64,000 bases of DNA from Spongiactinospora rosea (GTDB taxonomy: Bacteria > Actinomycetota > Actinomycetes > Streptosporangiales > Streptosporangiaceae), in assembly GCF_003315795.1 (NCBI RefSeq), contig NZ_QMEY01000014.1:1-64000 (forward strand), given 5' to 3'. Position numbers and translations under genes: made by a program. The notes beneath the pieces were generated by a model. The model was not told where the DNA came from. It ran no database searches and saw nothing but the letters and a program-made list of their open reading frames with translations. Positions 32,812 through 42,783 of the stretch are shown here, one piece after another (position 1 is the first letter of the stretch; each line of letters begins with the position of its first letter).

Positions 32812-33167
32812 TTACGGACCGACCCAAGCGGTGCGAGACCCCTCGCGGACCACCCAACTCAGCCCACCGAGCACACCCTACCTGGCGCGAACGCCCTCCG
32901 ACGATCGAGTTGCGCAAGCACCCGGGATCTTTTGGCCGCCCCGGCGGGCGCCCGCTCACGTACCGCATCACTGCCCGCACTATGCGCATATAGTCGGATA
33001 TGCGGTGGGTCACTACCACACCCACAGGCCACCCCAGTCCCACCGGAAACCTTCCGGATCGTCACTCCGGACATATTCGGGACTGAGGTCTTCCTTACCT
33101 ACGATGGCGTAAGTTACGGTTGCGTAGCTAGGACATCGCTCCCATTCACGTAGCGAGAGGCAGCCCT
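32812..33167. promoter_or_regulatory. Desaturase promoter region with dyads
   Basis: 356 bp without a gene. CGCATAT (32985-32991) and ATATGCG (32998-33004) form a perfect dyad; CCGGAA-ACC-TTCCGG lies at 33043-33057. Close to the desaturase start, TACG-N4-CGTA occurs twice (33100-33111 and 33115-33126), 15 bp apart, a good operator for the TetR protein encoded after the desaturase. Confidence 0.6.
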
Positions 33168-34106
33168 ATGACCGTCGCCACCGAAAACACGGCGCAACGC
33201 CCCAAGCCGGATATTGATCCAGAACTCAAGACGAGATCGGAGATCATCACCTTCGGCGTCGTGGTGGCCACGCCGCTGATCGCCCTCGCGGTCGCCGTCC
33301 CGTTCGCCTGGGGATGGGGGCTGAGCTGGATCGACATCGTCATCGCGTTCGTCTTCTACGTCGTGACCGGCCTCGGCGTCACGGTCGGCCTGCACCGCTA
33401 CTACACGCACGGCTCCTTCAAGGCCAAGCGCCCGCTGAAGATCGCGCTCGGCATCGCCGGCAGCCTCTCGCTGGAGATGTCCGTACTGGACTGGGTGGCC
33501 ACCCACCGCAAGCACCACAAGTTCTCCGACAAGGACGGCGACCCGCACTCGCCGTGGCGGTTCGGCACCGGGTTCAAGGCGATGTCCAAGGGCCTGCTGT
33601 ACGCGCACATGGGCTGGCTGTTCGAGCCCACCCGGGCCAACCGCGAGAAGTACGCCCCCGACCTCTACAAGGACCCCGACGTGCGCAAGATGCACTCCTG
33701 GTTCCCGGTCATGGCGATCTCCTCCCTCCTGCTGCCGCCGATCATCGGCGGCCTGGTGACCTGGTCGTGGTGGGGCGCGGCGACCGCGTTCTTCTGGGGC
33801 ACGGTGGTGCGTATCGGGCTGCTGCACCACGTGACCTGGTCGATCAACTCGATCTGCCACGTCTTCGGCGAAGAGGACTTCCAGGTACGTGACAAGTCGC
33901 GCAACGTCTGGTGGCTGGCGATCCCGTCGTTCGGCGAGTCCTGGCACAACCTGCACCACTCCGACCCGACCTGCGCCAGGCACGGCGCGCTCAAGGGCCA
34001 GATCGACCTGAGCGCCGGTGTCATCCGCATGCTGGAGAAGGCCGGCTGGGCCTACGACGTGCGGTGGCCCGACCCCGAACGGCTGGCGGCGAAACGACTT
34101 GGCTGA
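33168..34106 (+). CDS. Acyl-CoA / acyl-lipid fatty acid desaturase
   Basis: 312 residues, membrane di-iron desaturase. Three His boxes are intact: H-R-Y-Y-T-H, H-R-K-H-H and N-L-H-H (W-H-N-L-H-H-S-D). Hydrophobic pairs lie at about 25-70 and 175-215. It adds a double bond (probably delta-9) to saturated acyl chains, adjusting membrane fluidity. A TetR gene follows 121 bp downstream, and paired TACG-N4-CGTA sites upstream suggest that it is controlled by that protein. Confidence 0.93.
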   Translation: MTVATENTAQRPKPDIDPELKTRSEIITFGVVVATPLIALAVAVPFAWGWGLSWIDIVIAFVFYVVTGLGVTVGLHRYYTHGSFKAKRPLKIALGIAGSLSLEMSVLDWVATHRKHHKFSDKDGDPHSPWRFGTGFKAMSKGLLYAHMGWLFEPTRANREKYAPDLYKDPDVRKMHSWFPVMAISSLLLPPIIGGLVTWSWWGAATAFFWGTVVRIGLLHHVTWSINSICHVFGEEDFQVRDKSRNVWWLAIPSFGESWHNLHHSDPTCARHGALKGQIDLSAGVIRMLEKAGWAYDVRWPDPERLAAKRLG

Positions 34107-34227
34107 GTCCCCCCGGACACCCCATCTGACCGGCCGGGCCGCCGACACCGAGGCGGCCCGTGTTCCCTCGGCTGTTCCCTCTCCTGTTCCCACTGCCGGT
34201 CCCACCGCCGCCAGAAGTGCGGGCATT

Positions 34228-35325
34228 ATGAATCCTGTGAGCGAATCCCGGTCCCGCAGACGCATGTCAGGCAAGGAACGCAGGGAGCAGCTGATCGCGG
34301 TGAGCCGTGCCCTCTTCGCTGAGAAGGGTTTCGACGGCACCTCGGTCGAGGAGATCGCCGCGCACGCCCAGGTGTCCAAGCCCGTGGTCTACGAGCACTT
34401 CGGCGGCAAGGAGGGCATCTACGCGGTGGTCGTGGACCGCGAGATGCAGCGGCTGCTGACGATGATCACCGAGGCGCTGTCGGCCTCGCACCCGCTGGCC
34501 AAGCTGGAGCGGGCCGCCCTCGCGCTGCTGCACTACATCGAGGAGAGCAGCGAGGGGTTCCGCATCCTGGTCCGCGACTCGCACGCGGCGTCGGGCACCG
34601 GCACGTTCGCCAGCCTGATCAGCGAGATCGCCAGCCAGGTGGAGGACATGCTGGCCGACGAGTTCGCCAACCGCGGCTATGACCCCAAGCTCGCGCCGAT
34701 GTACGCCCAGATGCTGGTCGGCATGGTCGCGCTGACCGGCCAGTGGTGGCTTGATGTACGCGCGCCCGGCCGCGAGGAGGTCGCCGCCAACCTGGTGAAC
34801 CTCGCCTGGAACGGCCTGACCGGCCTCAACCCCAACCCGCGGCTCAGCCCCGCGGGCCGCAGGGTCGAGGCCCAGAGCGCCCAAAAGGCACAGCCCCCGC
34901 CGCCCGTACGCCCCGCCACCGACAAGGAACTGCGCGAGCTGGAGAAGGCCCGCGAACGCGAGGCCAAGGAGCAGGAGAAGTACGCCCGCGAGCAGGAGAA
35001 GCAGCGCCTGCGCGAACAGCGGGAGCGGGAGAAGGCCCGCGAGAAGGAGCGCAAGGAGCAGGAGAAGCTGGCCCGCGAGCAGGAGAAGGCCAGGGAACGC
35101 GAGCTGCGCGAGCGCGAGAAGGCCCGCGAACGCGAGGCCAGGGAGCTGGAGAAGGCCCGCGAGCGGGAGGCGAGGGAGCAGGAGCGGCTGCGCGCCCGCG
35201 AGGCCCGCGCCGCCGGCAGGACGGTGACCCGCCCTGCCCAGCCACAACCCGAGCAGCAGGCCAGGCCGGCGGTGGTCGCGCACGCCCCGATTCGCGTACA
35301 GGACGAAGGGTACGGATCGGGTTAG
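34228..35325 (+). CDS. TetR-family regulator with long charged C-terminal helix
   Basis: 365 residues, against about 200 for TetR proteins. The HTH lies near residues 16-62 (R-R-E-Q-L-I-A-V-S-R-A-L-F-A-E-K-G-F, Q-V-S-K-P-V-V-Y-E-H-F-G-G-K), and the ligand domain runs to about 215. Residues about 230-335 are almost only K, R, E, Q and A in E-K-A-R-E-R-E-type repeats, the ER/K pattern of single alpha helices, then a P/Q-rich tail. FasR-like regulators of fatty-acid genes have related extensions. ATG 34228 is chosen for its spacing to the HTH, but the ribosome site is weak. Confidence 0.85.
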   Translation: MNPVSESRSRRRMSGKERREQLIAVSRALFAEKGFDGTSVEEIAAHAQVSKPVVYEHFGGKEGIYAVVVDREMQRLLTMITEALSASHPLAKLERAALALLHYIEESSEGFRILVRDSHAASGTGTFASLISEIASQVEDMLADEFANRGYDPKLAPMYAQMLVGMVALTGQWWLDVRAPGREEVAANLVNLAWNGLTGLNPNPRLSPAGRRVEAQSAQKAQPPPPVRPATDKELRELEKAREREAKEQEKYAREQEKQRLREQREREKAREKERKEQEKLAREQEKARERELREREKAREREARELEKAREREAREQERLRAREARAAGRTVTRPAQPQPEQQARPAVVAHAPIRVQDEGYGSG

Positions 35326-35428
35326 AGTAGGACAGAAGCCGGGAGAACGTCGGTCTGCGGGAGCAATGACCGCACTCGTTGAGCCGAAATTAACGTTCTG
35401 TTCAACAAGCTGAGCAATATTCTTTGAT

Positions 35429-37522
35429 ATGTCCGCCGAACTCGTGCAACCACCGCCAGACGGGCAGGATGAGTCACCTCTCCCCCCGGAGCGCTTCCTC
35501 AACCGGGAAGAGTCGTGGCTCCAGTTCAACCAGCGCGTGCTCGAGATGGCAGAGGACGCGTCCCTGCCCCTCCTCGAACGCGTCCGCTTCCTGGCGATCT
35601 TCGCAAGCAACCTCGACGAGTTCTTCCGGGTCCGGGTGGCCGGGCTCAAGCGGCGGATGGCCACCGGCCTGCTGCTGCGCACCAAGAGCGGGCTGAAGCC
35701 GCGCGAGGAGCTGGCCAGGATCGCCGCCATCGCCGATGAGCTGGCGCTGCGGCACGCGGCCTGCTTCCACGCGCAGATCCGCCCGGCGCTGAGCGGCGAG
35801 GGCATCGAACTGGTCCGCTGGGACGACCTCGGCCGCGATGAGCGCACCGGCCTGCGCAAGCTCTTCCGGGAGCGGATCCGGCCGGTGCTCACCCCGCTGG
35901 CCGTCGATCCCGCCCACCCGTTTCCCTATATATCCGGCCTGTCGCTCAACCTGGCCGTCATCGTCCGCAACCCGGTCACCGGCCAGACCGTCTTCGCCCG
36001 GGTCAAGGTGCCGAGCCAGCTTCCCCGCTTCGTGGCCGCCTCCAAGGACCGCTTCGTCCCGCTGGAAGACGTCATCGCCGCCCACCTGGGCCAGCTTTTC
36101 AAGGGCATGGAGATCGTCCAGCACCACGTCTTCCGGGTCACCCGCAACGAAGACCTCGAAGTGGACGAGGACGTCACCGAGAACCTCATGCAGGCCCTCG
36201 AACGCGAGCTGCGCAACCGCCGGTTCGGCCCCGCCGTGCGCCTGGAGGTCGAGGAGAACATCACCGACGAGGTCCTCGACCTGCTGGTCGAGGAGCTGGA
36301 CGTGGCCGACCACGAGATCTACCGGCTGCCCGGCCCGCTCGACCTCACCGGCCTGCACGCCATCGCCGACCTCGACCGCGGCGAGCTGAGCTACCGCCCG
36401 TTCGTCCCCGCCGAGGCCGTCCACGCCGAGGACGACCTGTTCGCCGTGCTGCGCGAACGCGACGTACTGGTCCACCACCCCTACGACTCCTTCGCCACCA
36501 GCGTGCAGCGCCTGGTCGAGGACGCCGCCAAGGACCCGAACGTCCTGGCGATCAAGCAGACCCTCTACCGCACCAGCGGCGACTCCCCCATCGTGGACGC
36601 GCTGATCGACGCCGCCGAGGCGGGCAAGCAGGTCGTGGTCGTGGTGGAGATCAAGGCCAGGTTCGACGAGCACGCGAACATCTCCTGGGCGCGCAAGCTG
36701 GAGCGGGCCGGCTGCCATGTGGTGTACGGGGTGGTCGGGCTCAAGACGCACTGCAAGCTCGCCCTCGTCGTACGCCAGGAGGCGTCCGGCGAGCTGCGCC
36801 GCTACTGCCACATCGGCACCGGCAACTACAACCCCAAGACCGCCCGGCTGTACGAGGACTTCGGCCTGCTGACCTCCGACCCGCTGGTCGGCGAGGACGT
36901 CACCGACCTGTTCATCCACCTCACCGGCTACTCCAACCACTCCGCCTACCGCCGCCTGCTGGTGGCTCCGCACTCGATGCGCGGCGGCCTGATCGCCAGG
37001 ATCGAGCGGGAGATCGGCCACCTTGCGGCCGGGCGTCCGGCGCGCATCCGGATCAAGAGCAACAGCCTGGTGGACGAGGAGATGATCGACGCCCTGTACC
37101 GGGCCTCCCGGGCGGGCGTGCCGATCGACGTGTGCGTGCGCGGGGTCTGCACACTGCGGCCCGGCATCCCCGGCCTGTCGGAGAACATCCGGGTGCGCAG
37201 CGTGCTCGGCCGCTTCCTGGAGCACTCGCGGATCTACGAGTTCGGCGCGGGACGGCGTCCGGAGATCTGGATCGGCAGCGCGGACGTCATGCGCCGCAAC
37301 CTGGACCGCCGGGTGGAGGCCCTGGTCAAGGTCACCAGCCCGCAGCACCGCGAATACCTCAGCGAACTCCTCGACCTGTGCACCTCCGACAGGACCAGCA
37401 CCTGGTGGCTGTGCTCGGACGGCTCATGGGTCCGGCGGCACCGCGACGACAACGGCGAACCCCTCCAGGACGTGCAGACCCATCTCATCGGTACCCGCCG
37501 GTGGAGGACCATCGATGACTGA
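35429..37522 (+). CDS. ppk: Polyphosphate kinase
   Basis: 697 residues with the PPK1 domains in order: N, head ([15 protein letters not shown]), middle and two PLD-like catalytic domains. The autophosphorylated His is probably that of [10 protein letters not shown]. It makes inorganic polyphosphate from ATP reversibly. The stop overlaps the Nudix gene by 8 bp, as in other actinobacteria. The region before the start contains GTTCTGTTCAACAAG, which only weakly resembles a PHO box. Confidence 0.96.
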   Translation: MSAELVQPPPDGQDESPLPPERFLNREESWLQFNQRVLEMAEDASLPLLERVRFLAIFASNLDEFFRVRVAGLKRRMATGLLLRTKSGLKPREELARIAAIADELALRHAACFHAQIRPALSGEGIELVRWDDLGRDERTGLRKLFRERIRPVLTPLAVDPAHPFPYISGLSLNLAVIVRNPVTGQTVFARVKVPSQLPRFVAASKDRFVPLEDVIAAHLGQLFKGMEIVQHHVFRVTRNEDLEVDEDVTENLMQALERELRNRRFGPAVRLEVEENITDEVLDLLVEELDVADHEIYRLPGPLDLTGLHAIADLDRGELSYRPFVPAEAVHAEDDLFAVLRERDVLVHHPYDSFATSVQRLVEDAAKDPNVLAIKQTLYRTSGDSPIVDALIDAAEAGKQVVVVVEIKARFDEHANISWARKLERAGCHVVYGVVGLKTHCKLALVVRQEASGELRRYCHIGTGNYNPKTARLYEDFGLLTSDPLVGEDVTDLFIHLTGYSNHSAYRRLLVAPHSMRGGLIARIEREIGHLAAGRPARIRIKSNSLVDEEMIDALYRASRAGVPIDVCVRGVCTLRPGIPGLSENIRVRSVLGRFLEHSRIYEFGAGRRPEIWIGSADVMRRNLDRRVEALVKVTSPQHREYLSELLDLCTSDRTSTWWLCSDGSWVRRHRDDNGEPLQDVQTHLIGTRRWRTIDD

Positions 37523-38408
37523 GCTCGACGTCCACCCCACGGACATGATCCGGGCGGCGGGGGCGGTGGTGTGGCGCGGCGACGAGGACAGTCCCGAGGT
37601 CGTCCTGGTCCACCGCCCCCGCTATGACGACTGGTCCTTCCCCAAGGGCAAGCTCAAGGCCGGTGAGCACGTCATCGCCGGGGCGTTACGCGAGGTCTGC
37701 GAGGAGACCGGGATCGACGCGGTGCTCGGCCGGGCGCTGCCGCCGATCCACTACCTGAAGAACGGCAGGCTCAAGCGCGTCGACTACTGGGCCGCGCGGG
37801 CGCTCGGCGGCCCCGGCTTCGAGGTGACCGAGGAGGTCGACGAGCTGGCCTGGCTGCCGGTGGAGGAGGCCAGGCGGCGGCTCACCTACGAGTGGGACGC
37901 CGGCCTGCTGCGCGGCCTGCGCGCCGCGCCGCTCACCACCGTCCCGCTGATCTTCGTACGGCACGGCCTGGCGGGTTCGCGCCAGGAGTGGACGGGCGAT
38001 GACGACGAGCGCCCGCTCGACGAGGACGGCCGCGCGCAGGCCGCCGGGATCGCCGAGGCGCTGGCCGGGTTCCGTCCGCGGGTCCTGGTCAGCTCGCCGA
38101 GCCTGCGCTGCGTGCAAACGCTCCGGCCGTACGCGGCCGGGCACGGCCTGCCCGTCCGCGAGGACGCCGCGCTCACCGAGACCGCCCCCGACCCGGCGGC
38201 GGCGCTGCGGCTGGCCCTGGACCTGATGGACGCGGGCGTGCCCGCCGTGCTGTGCGGGCACGGCAAGACACTGCCACCGCTGATCGACGCCGTGTGGCGC
38301 GACCGGCACGAGGGCCCCGGCCGGGACACCCACCTGCGCAAGGGCGCCTTCGCCGTACTGCACCACACCGCGGGTCAGATCGTCGCCCTGGAACGCTACA
38401 GTACGTGA
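37515..38408 (+). CDS. mutT1: Nudix hydrolase fused to a histidine-phosphatase domain (MutT1 type)
   Basis: 297 residues. The Nudix box is [22 protein letters not shown]; then about 150 residues form a phosphoglycerate-mutase-like domain ([10 protein letters not shown], second H-G-K-T). Mycobacterial MutT1 uses the pair to degrade 8-oxo-(d)GTP and diadenosine polyphosphates, and it too sits beside ppk. The RHG motif keeps its His. It overlaps ppk by 8 bp. Codon 58 is TTA. Confidence 0.92.
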   Translation: MTELDVHPTDMIRAAGAVVWRGDEDSPEVVLVHRPRYDDWSFPKGKLKAGEHVIAGALREVCEETGIDAVLGRALPPIHYLKNGRLKRVDYWAARALGGPGFEVTEEVDELAWLPVEEARRRLTYEWDAGLLRGLRAAPLTTVPLIFVRHGLAGSRQEWTGDDDERPLDEDGRAQAAGIAEALAGFRPRVLVSSPSLRCVQTLRPYAAGHGLPVREDAALTETAPDPAAALRLALDLMDAGVPAVLCGHGKTLPPLIDAVWRDRHEGPGRDTHLRKGAFAVLHHTAGQIVALERYST

Positions 38409-38427
38409 GGCCCGTCACCCGGCGTGA

Positions 38428-39942
38428 CTACAGCGCCCGATCCCGGCGGCCGTCGAAGAACGCGCGGGCGGCGGCCGTCGTCCGCGTCCAGACGGCGGGG
38501 AAGGCGACGTGGGCGCGTTCGCCGGTGGCCCGTTCCAGTCCGGTCAGCACGCCGTAGGTGAAGGTGTCCTCACCGGCCAGGCGGGCGTTCCCGGCCTCGC
38601 GGGCCAGCAGTTCCTGCGTCACCACGCCGTCCTGGTAGGTGCCCAGGGTCTCCTGTACCTCCTCGGCGATCTTGGCCAGCTCGCGCATGCCGAGCACCTC
38701 GGCCGTGTACCGGGCCCGCTTGGCGGCCTTGCGCACGTCGTGCATGGCGATCTCGCGCTCGTCCTCGTCCGGCTTGGCCTGGGCGACGTCGTAGGCGTCG
38801 GTCACCCGCCGCCACTGCCGTTCGGCGACGGCGGCCAGCGGGGCGTCCGCCGGCCTTCCGGCCTGCTTGGTGAACGGCGGCGCGGCCAGCAGCGCGTCCA
38901 GCGCGTCGAGCAGGTCGAAGTAGCGCTGGTCGGACAGGGTCTGCCGGATCTGCTCGTAGCCGGCGCGCTCCTTGACCAGCAGGTCGTCGCCGAGCCGGTC
39001 GGTGATCGGGCCGACCACCAGCTCGGTGGGCAGCGCGGCGAAGTGCCGGGCGAACCGGGCCCGGATGACCTCCAGGTCGCGGATGGTGCCCAGCTCGTTG
39101 CCGAGCCACTGCAGCTCGCCCTGGATCGCGGCGACCTCGGGGCTCGCCGCGACGATCTTCTTGAACGCCTTCAGCGCGCTGCGCAGCCTGCGGCAGGCCA
39201 CCCGCATCTGGTGGACGGCGTCATCGCCCTCCTGCCGGACCCGGGGGTCCTGCGCGAGCAGCGCGGCGACCTGGGCGGCGAGGTAGTTCAGGACGACCTC
39301 GCCCGCGCTGCCGGGAACGGCCACCGGGCTCGGGGCGGCTTTGGGGGCGGCCCCGTTGAGCAGCCGGGACAGCTTGTTCGCCGACGCCGCCGGGGCGGCC
39401 CCGGCCTTGCGCAGCCGCTTGCCGACCCGGCGCAGTACGGCCGGGTCGGTGTCACCGATCAGCTCGGCCTCCACCTCACGCCACCGCTCGATCCGCGGCT
39501 CCTCGCCGAAGACCGTGCCCTTGACCCGGTCGTCGGCGACCTCCACGGCGGCGTTGCCCGCGATGTCGTGCAGGAGGGTCACGCTGCGCCGGGTGTCCAG
39601 CTCGGCCACCGGGACCAGTTCGGCCCCGCGGGTGTACGCCTGGACGAGCCCGGCCAGCGCCGGGGGAACGATCTTGGTGCTCCGGGTGAGCGGATGGGTG
39701 ATCTCCTGGCGCACGCCCTTGGCCTTGGGCAGCTTCAGGTGCCAGCCGGGGTCCGCGCCGCCGCGGCGGCGGCGCAGGGTGATGCCCCGGGCGGCCAGGC
39801 GCAGGTCGGCGGTGTCGAAGTAGATCGCCACGAGCTGGTGGGTCTTCGGCCCGACCGCTTCCCCGCAGCCGCGTACTCCGGTCAGTTCGGGGACTTGGAA
39901 GTCCACAGGAACATCGAACTTGTCTTCGATCTCAAGTGCCAC
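38428..39942 (-). CDS. CYTH and CHAD domain-containing protein
   Basis: 504 residues. The CYTH signature E-I-E-D-K-F starts near residue 4, followed by basic tunnel residues (L-R-R-R-R-G-G-A). The CHAD domain (about 215-500) has conserved H-Q-M-R-V-A-C-R-R-L-R-S and R-K-A-A-K-R-A-R-Y helices. CYTH proteins handle triphosphates and CHAD binds polyphosphate granules. It is convergent with ppk-mutT1 (19 bp gap), forming a polyphosphate locus. Confidence 0.93.
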   Translation of the reverse strand: MALEIEDKFDVPVDFQVPELTGVRGCGEAVGPKTHQLVAIYFDTADLRLAARGITLRRRRGGADPGWHLKLPKAKGVRQEITHPLTRSTKIVPPALAGLVQAYTRGAELVPVAELDTRRSVTLLHDIAGNAAVEVADDRVKGTVFGEEPRIERWREVEAELIGDTDPAVLRRVGKRLRKAGAAPAASANKLSRLLNGAAPKAAPSPVAVPGSAGEVVLNYLAAQVAALLAQDPRVRQEGDDAVHQMRVACRRLRSALKAFKKIVAASPEVAAIQGELQWLGNELGTIRDLEVIRARFARHFAALPTELVVGPITDRLGDDLLVKERAGYEQIRQTLSDQRYFDLLDALDALLAAPPFTKQAGRPADAPLAAVAERQWRRVTDAYDVAQAKPDEDEREIAMHDVRKAAKRARYTAEVLGMRELAKIAEEVQETLGTYQDGVVTQELLAREAGNARLAGEDTFTYGVLTGLERATGERAHVAFPAVWTRTTAAARAFFDGRRDRAL

Positions 39943-40045
39943 AGTAACCCCGCATTATGTCCAGGTAGCGGATACGTGGCCATGATGCCACCGCAAGGTA
40001 AACAAACTTCGCGACCCATCAGCGCATGCCCCTTTCGGCCATATT

Positions 40046-40825
40046 TCACACGTCGTGCGGGCCTGCCTGGGCGACGACGAAGACCCGGCGGAACGGGAAC
40101 GGCGTCCCGTGCGGCCCGCGCGGGTAGGCCGCGTCGAGCGCCGTGCGGCACTCCGCCAGGAACGCCTCCCGCTCCGGCCCCTCACCCAGCCGCTCCAGGA
40201 TGGGCCGCAGCACGGTGCCGCTGATCCAGCCGAGCACGGCGTCCTCGCCCGGCAGCAGGTGGATGTAGGTGGTCTCCCAGGCGTCCACCCGGCAGCCGAG
40301 CCCGGCGAGCAGGTGCAGATACTCGGCGGGCGTGCCCACCGACCGATATTCGCCCAGGTCGGCCAGCCGGTCGCGCCACCGCGGCGAACGGCACAGCGCG
40401 CGGACCGTGGTGTGGCTCGGTTCGTCGAAGTTGCCCGGCACCCCGATGGCCAGCCACCCGCCCGGCGCGAGGGCGGCCACCCAGGCGGGCAGCAGGTCGC
40501 GGTGGTCGGGCAGCCAATGCAGGACGGCGTTGCTGACCAGCACGTCCACCGGCCGCGACGGACGCCATTCGCGCAGGTCGGCGACCTCGAACGTGAGCCG
40601 GTCGGCCGCGTGCGCCGCGGCCTTGCCGATCATCGCGGGCGAGGAGTCGAAGCCGTGCACCTCGGCGTCCGGCCAGCGCCGGGCGAGTTCGGCGGTGAGT
40701 TCGCCGGGCCCGCATCCGGCGTCCACGACATACTGGGGTTCGTCGGCACGCACCCGGGCCAGCAGCTCGAAGAAGGGCCGGGCGCGTTCGCCGGCGAAGC
40801 GGTGGTATACGGCGGGGTCCCACAT
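40046..40825 (-). CDS. Trans-aconitate 2-methyltransferase-like SAM methyltransferase
   Basis: 259 residues beginning M-W-D-P-A-V-Y, as Tam proteins do. SAM site V-V-D-A-G-C-G-P-G-E-L-T, second motif G-F-D-S-S-P-A-M-I, then S-N-A-V-L-H-W-L-P-D-H. Tam esterifies trans-aconitate, an inhibitor of aconitase. ATG 40825 lies next to twin MarR operators and overlaps the possible longer start (40837) inside the first operator. Confidence 0.88.
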   Translation of the reverse strand: MWDPAVYHRFAGERARPFFELLARVRADEPQYVVDAGCGPGELTAELARRWPDAEVHGFDSSPAMIGKAAAHAADRLTFEVADLREWRPSRPVDVLVSNAVLHWLPDHRDLLPAWVAALAPGGWLAIGVPGNFDEPSHTTVRALCRSPRWRDRLADLGEYRSVGTPAEYLHLLAGLGCRVDAWETTYIHLLPGEDAVLGWISGTVLRPILERLGEGPEREAFLAECRTALDAAYPRGPHGTPFPFRRVFVVAQAGPHDV

Positions 40826-40828
40826 ATC

Positions 40829-40877
40829 TCTTGACATCAAGATAAGTACTAGCGAACCAGATATCTCGACGTCAAGA
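40829..40877. promoter_or_regulatory. Twin operators between Tam and MarR genes
   Basis: TCTTGA-CA-TCAAGA (40829-40842, perfect) and TCTCGA-CG-TCAAGA (40864-40877, one mismatch) are two dyads with centres 35 bp apart in the divergent promoter. The adjacent MarR is the likely ligand. Confidence 0.72.
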
Positions 40878-40894
40878 CAGCTAGACTTCTTGCC

Positions 40895-41422
40895 ATGACG
40901 AACGAGGTGGGCGCGTCCCGGCCCGGCGACCGCGATGAGGTCGATCGGCTGGTGGCGGCCTGGCGGCAGGAGCGTCCCGACCTGGACGTCGCGCCGTTGC
41001 AGGTGCTCAGCCGGGTGTCCCGGCTGGCCCGCCACCTCGACCGGGCCCGCCGCGCCGCCTTCGCCGAGCACGACCTCGAGCCGTGGGAGTTCGACGTGCT
41101 CACCACCCTGCGCCGGGCCGGTGAGCCGTACGAGCTGAGCCCCGGCGCGCTGCTGCGCGCCACCCTGGTCACCTCCGGCACGATGACCAACCGGATCGAT
41201 CGCCTCGCCGCGGCCGGGCTGGTCCGCCGCCGCCCCGACCCGGAAGACCGGCGCGGGGTCCTGGTCTCGCTCACCCCGGCGGGCCGCGACCGTGTGGACG
41301 CCGCCTTCGCCGACCTGCTCCGCCGCGAGCACGACCTGCTCGCCTGCCTCCGCGCCGACGAGCGCGACACCCTGGCCGGGCTGCTGCGCAGCCTGCTCGT
41401 GCCGTTCGACGCCGCCCCCTGA
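40895..41422 (+). CDS. MarR-family transcriptional regulator
   Basis: 175 residues. The winged HTH lies at about 60-140: W-E-F-D-V-L-T-T-L-R-R-A-G, V-T-S-G-T-M-T-N-R-I-D-R-L, and the D-P-E-D-R-R-G-V-L-V wing. ATG 40895 lies just after the twin dyads, so it probably controls both itself and the methyltransferase gene. Confidence 0.9.
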   Translation: MTNEVGASRPGDRDEVDRLVAAWRQERPDLDVAPLQVLSRVSRLARHLDRARRAAFAEHDLEPWEFDVLTTLRRAGEPYELSPGALLRATLVTSGTMTNRIDRLAAAGLVRRRPDPEDRRGVLVSLTPAGRDRVDAAFADLLRREHDLLACLRADERDTLAGLLRSLLVPFDAAP

Positions 41423-41574
41423 GCGGTCACGCCTGCCTCCATAGCATTGATCCATACCGTATTGCCCCTACGGGAAATACCGGGATATACACCGTATGAG
41501 TGATGCCCTGGGCATCGCCGGTCCGCTCATGCTCCGCACCGTGGCCCTACCGCCCGACAAGGAAGGACCCTGAG

Positions 41575-42783
41575 ATGGACGCCCTGGCCCACCTGGACGG
41601 TGAGATCGCCACCGCCAAGCGGCTCGGCCGATATCGCACCTACCTCAACCTGGAACGCCGCGCCGACCTGGCCTCCCGTGCCATCTGGCACAGCGGCGAA
41701 GGCGACCGGGAGATCGTCGTCTGGTGCTCCAACGACTACCTGGCGATGAGCGGGCACCCGGCCGTCGTCGGGGCGGTGACCGAGGCGGTCCGCACCGTCG
41801 GGCTCGGTACCGGCGGCCCGCGCAGCATCTCCGGCACCAGCGTCTACCATCATGCGCTGGAGGCCGAACTGGCCTCCTTCCACGGCAAGCCGCGCGCCCT
41901 GCTGTTCAGCACGGGATTCGGCGCGAACGAGGCCGCGCTGTCCGTCCTCGGCAAGAAGCTCCCCGGACTGGTGGTCTTCTCCGACGAACTGAACCACGCC
42001 TCGATCATCCAGGGCATCAAGGGCGGCGGCGCACGCAAGCGGATCTTCCGCCACAACGACGTCGGCCACTTACGCCGATTACTCGCCGAACACGGACCTG
42101 AGGTGCCGAAACTGGTGGTGTTCGAGTCGCTGTACTCGATGGAGGGCGACTTCTCCCCCACCGCCGAGATCGTGGAAGCCGCCGAGGAGGCGGGCGCGCT
42201 GACCTACCTGGACGAGGTCCACACGGTCGGCGTCTACGGCGCCACCGGCTCCGGGTACGCGGAGGAGCTGGGGCTGCGCGACCGGATCACGGTGATCATG
42301 GCCGGGTTCGGCAAGGGGCTCGGCGGCTCGGGCGGCTACATCACCGGACCGGAGGCGGTGGTGGACGCGGTGCGGTCCTTCGCCACGTCGTTCGTCTTCA
42401 GTACGTCCCTGGCGGCGCCGGTGGTCGCGGGCGCGCTGGCGAGCGTACGGCAGGTACGCCGCGACCCCGCCCAGCGCGAGGCGGTCAGGGCGCGCAGCGC
42501 CCAGTTGAAGGCGGCGCTGCACGAGCGCCGCATCCCGCTGGTCTCCGCCGACAGCCACGTCGTGCCGGTCCTGGTCGGCGACCCGCACCTGTGCAAGCGG
42601 GTCAGCGAACGCCTGCTCGCCGAGCACGGCTACTACGTCCAGCCGGTGAACGCCCCCACCGTCCCCGAGGGCACCGAACGCCTGCGCGTCACCCCCACCT
42701 CCCGGCACACCCCCGACGACGTGACCGCCTTCGTGGACGCCCTCGACCAGGTGTGGTCCGACCTCGCCCTGCCCCGCGCATGA
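41575..42783 (+). CDS. 5-aminolevulinate synthase
   Basis: 402 residues matching ALAS over its length: G-R-Y-R-T-Y-L-N-L-E-R-R, V-V-W-C-S-N-D-Y-L, R-S-I-S-G-T-S-V-Y-H, N-H-A-S-I-I-Q-G-I, D-E-V-H-T-V-G-V-Y, the PLP Lys in G-F-G-K-G-L-G-G-S-G-G, and Y-V-Q-P-V-N-A-P-T-V-P-E-G-T-E-R-L-R. It joins glycine and succinyl-CoA. Most actinomycetes make heme by the C5 route; ALAS copies there usually feed the C5N ring of antibiotics. No acyl-CoA ligase or amide synthase lies nearby. AAGGAAGG precedes ATG 41575. Two TTA codons (166, 169). The stop overlaps the MFS start. Confidence 0.92.
   Translation: MDALAHLDGEIATAKRLGRYRTYLNLERRADLASRAIWHSGEGDREIVVWCSNDYLAMSGHPAVVGAVTEAVRTVGLGTGGPRSISGTSVYHHALEAELASFHGKPRALLFSTGFGANEAALSVLGKKLPGLVVFSDELNHASIIQGIKGGGARKRIFRHNDVGHLRRLLAEHGPEVPKLVVFESLYSMEGDFSPTAEIVEAAEEAGALTYLDEVHTVGVYGATGSGYAEELGLRDRITVIMAGFGKGLGGSGGYITGPEAVVDAVRSFATSFVFSTSLAAPVVAGALASVRQVRRDPAQREAVRARSAQLKAALHERRIPLVSADSHVVPVLVGDPHLCKRVSERLLAEHGYYVQPVNAPTVPEGTERLRVTPTSRHTPDDVTAFVDALDQVWSDLALPRA

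Noticed and set aside
35329-35428. PHO box before ppk
   Set aside because: Only one GTTC-like half is convincing; the direct-repeat pattern is not met.
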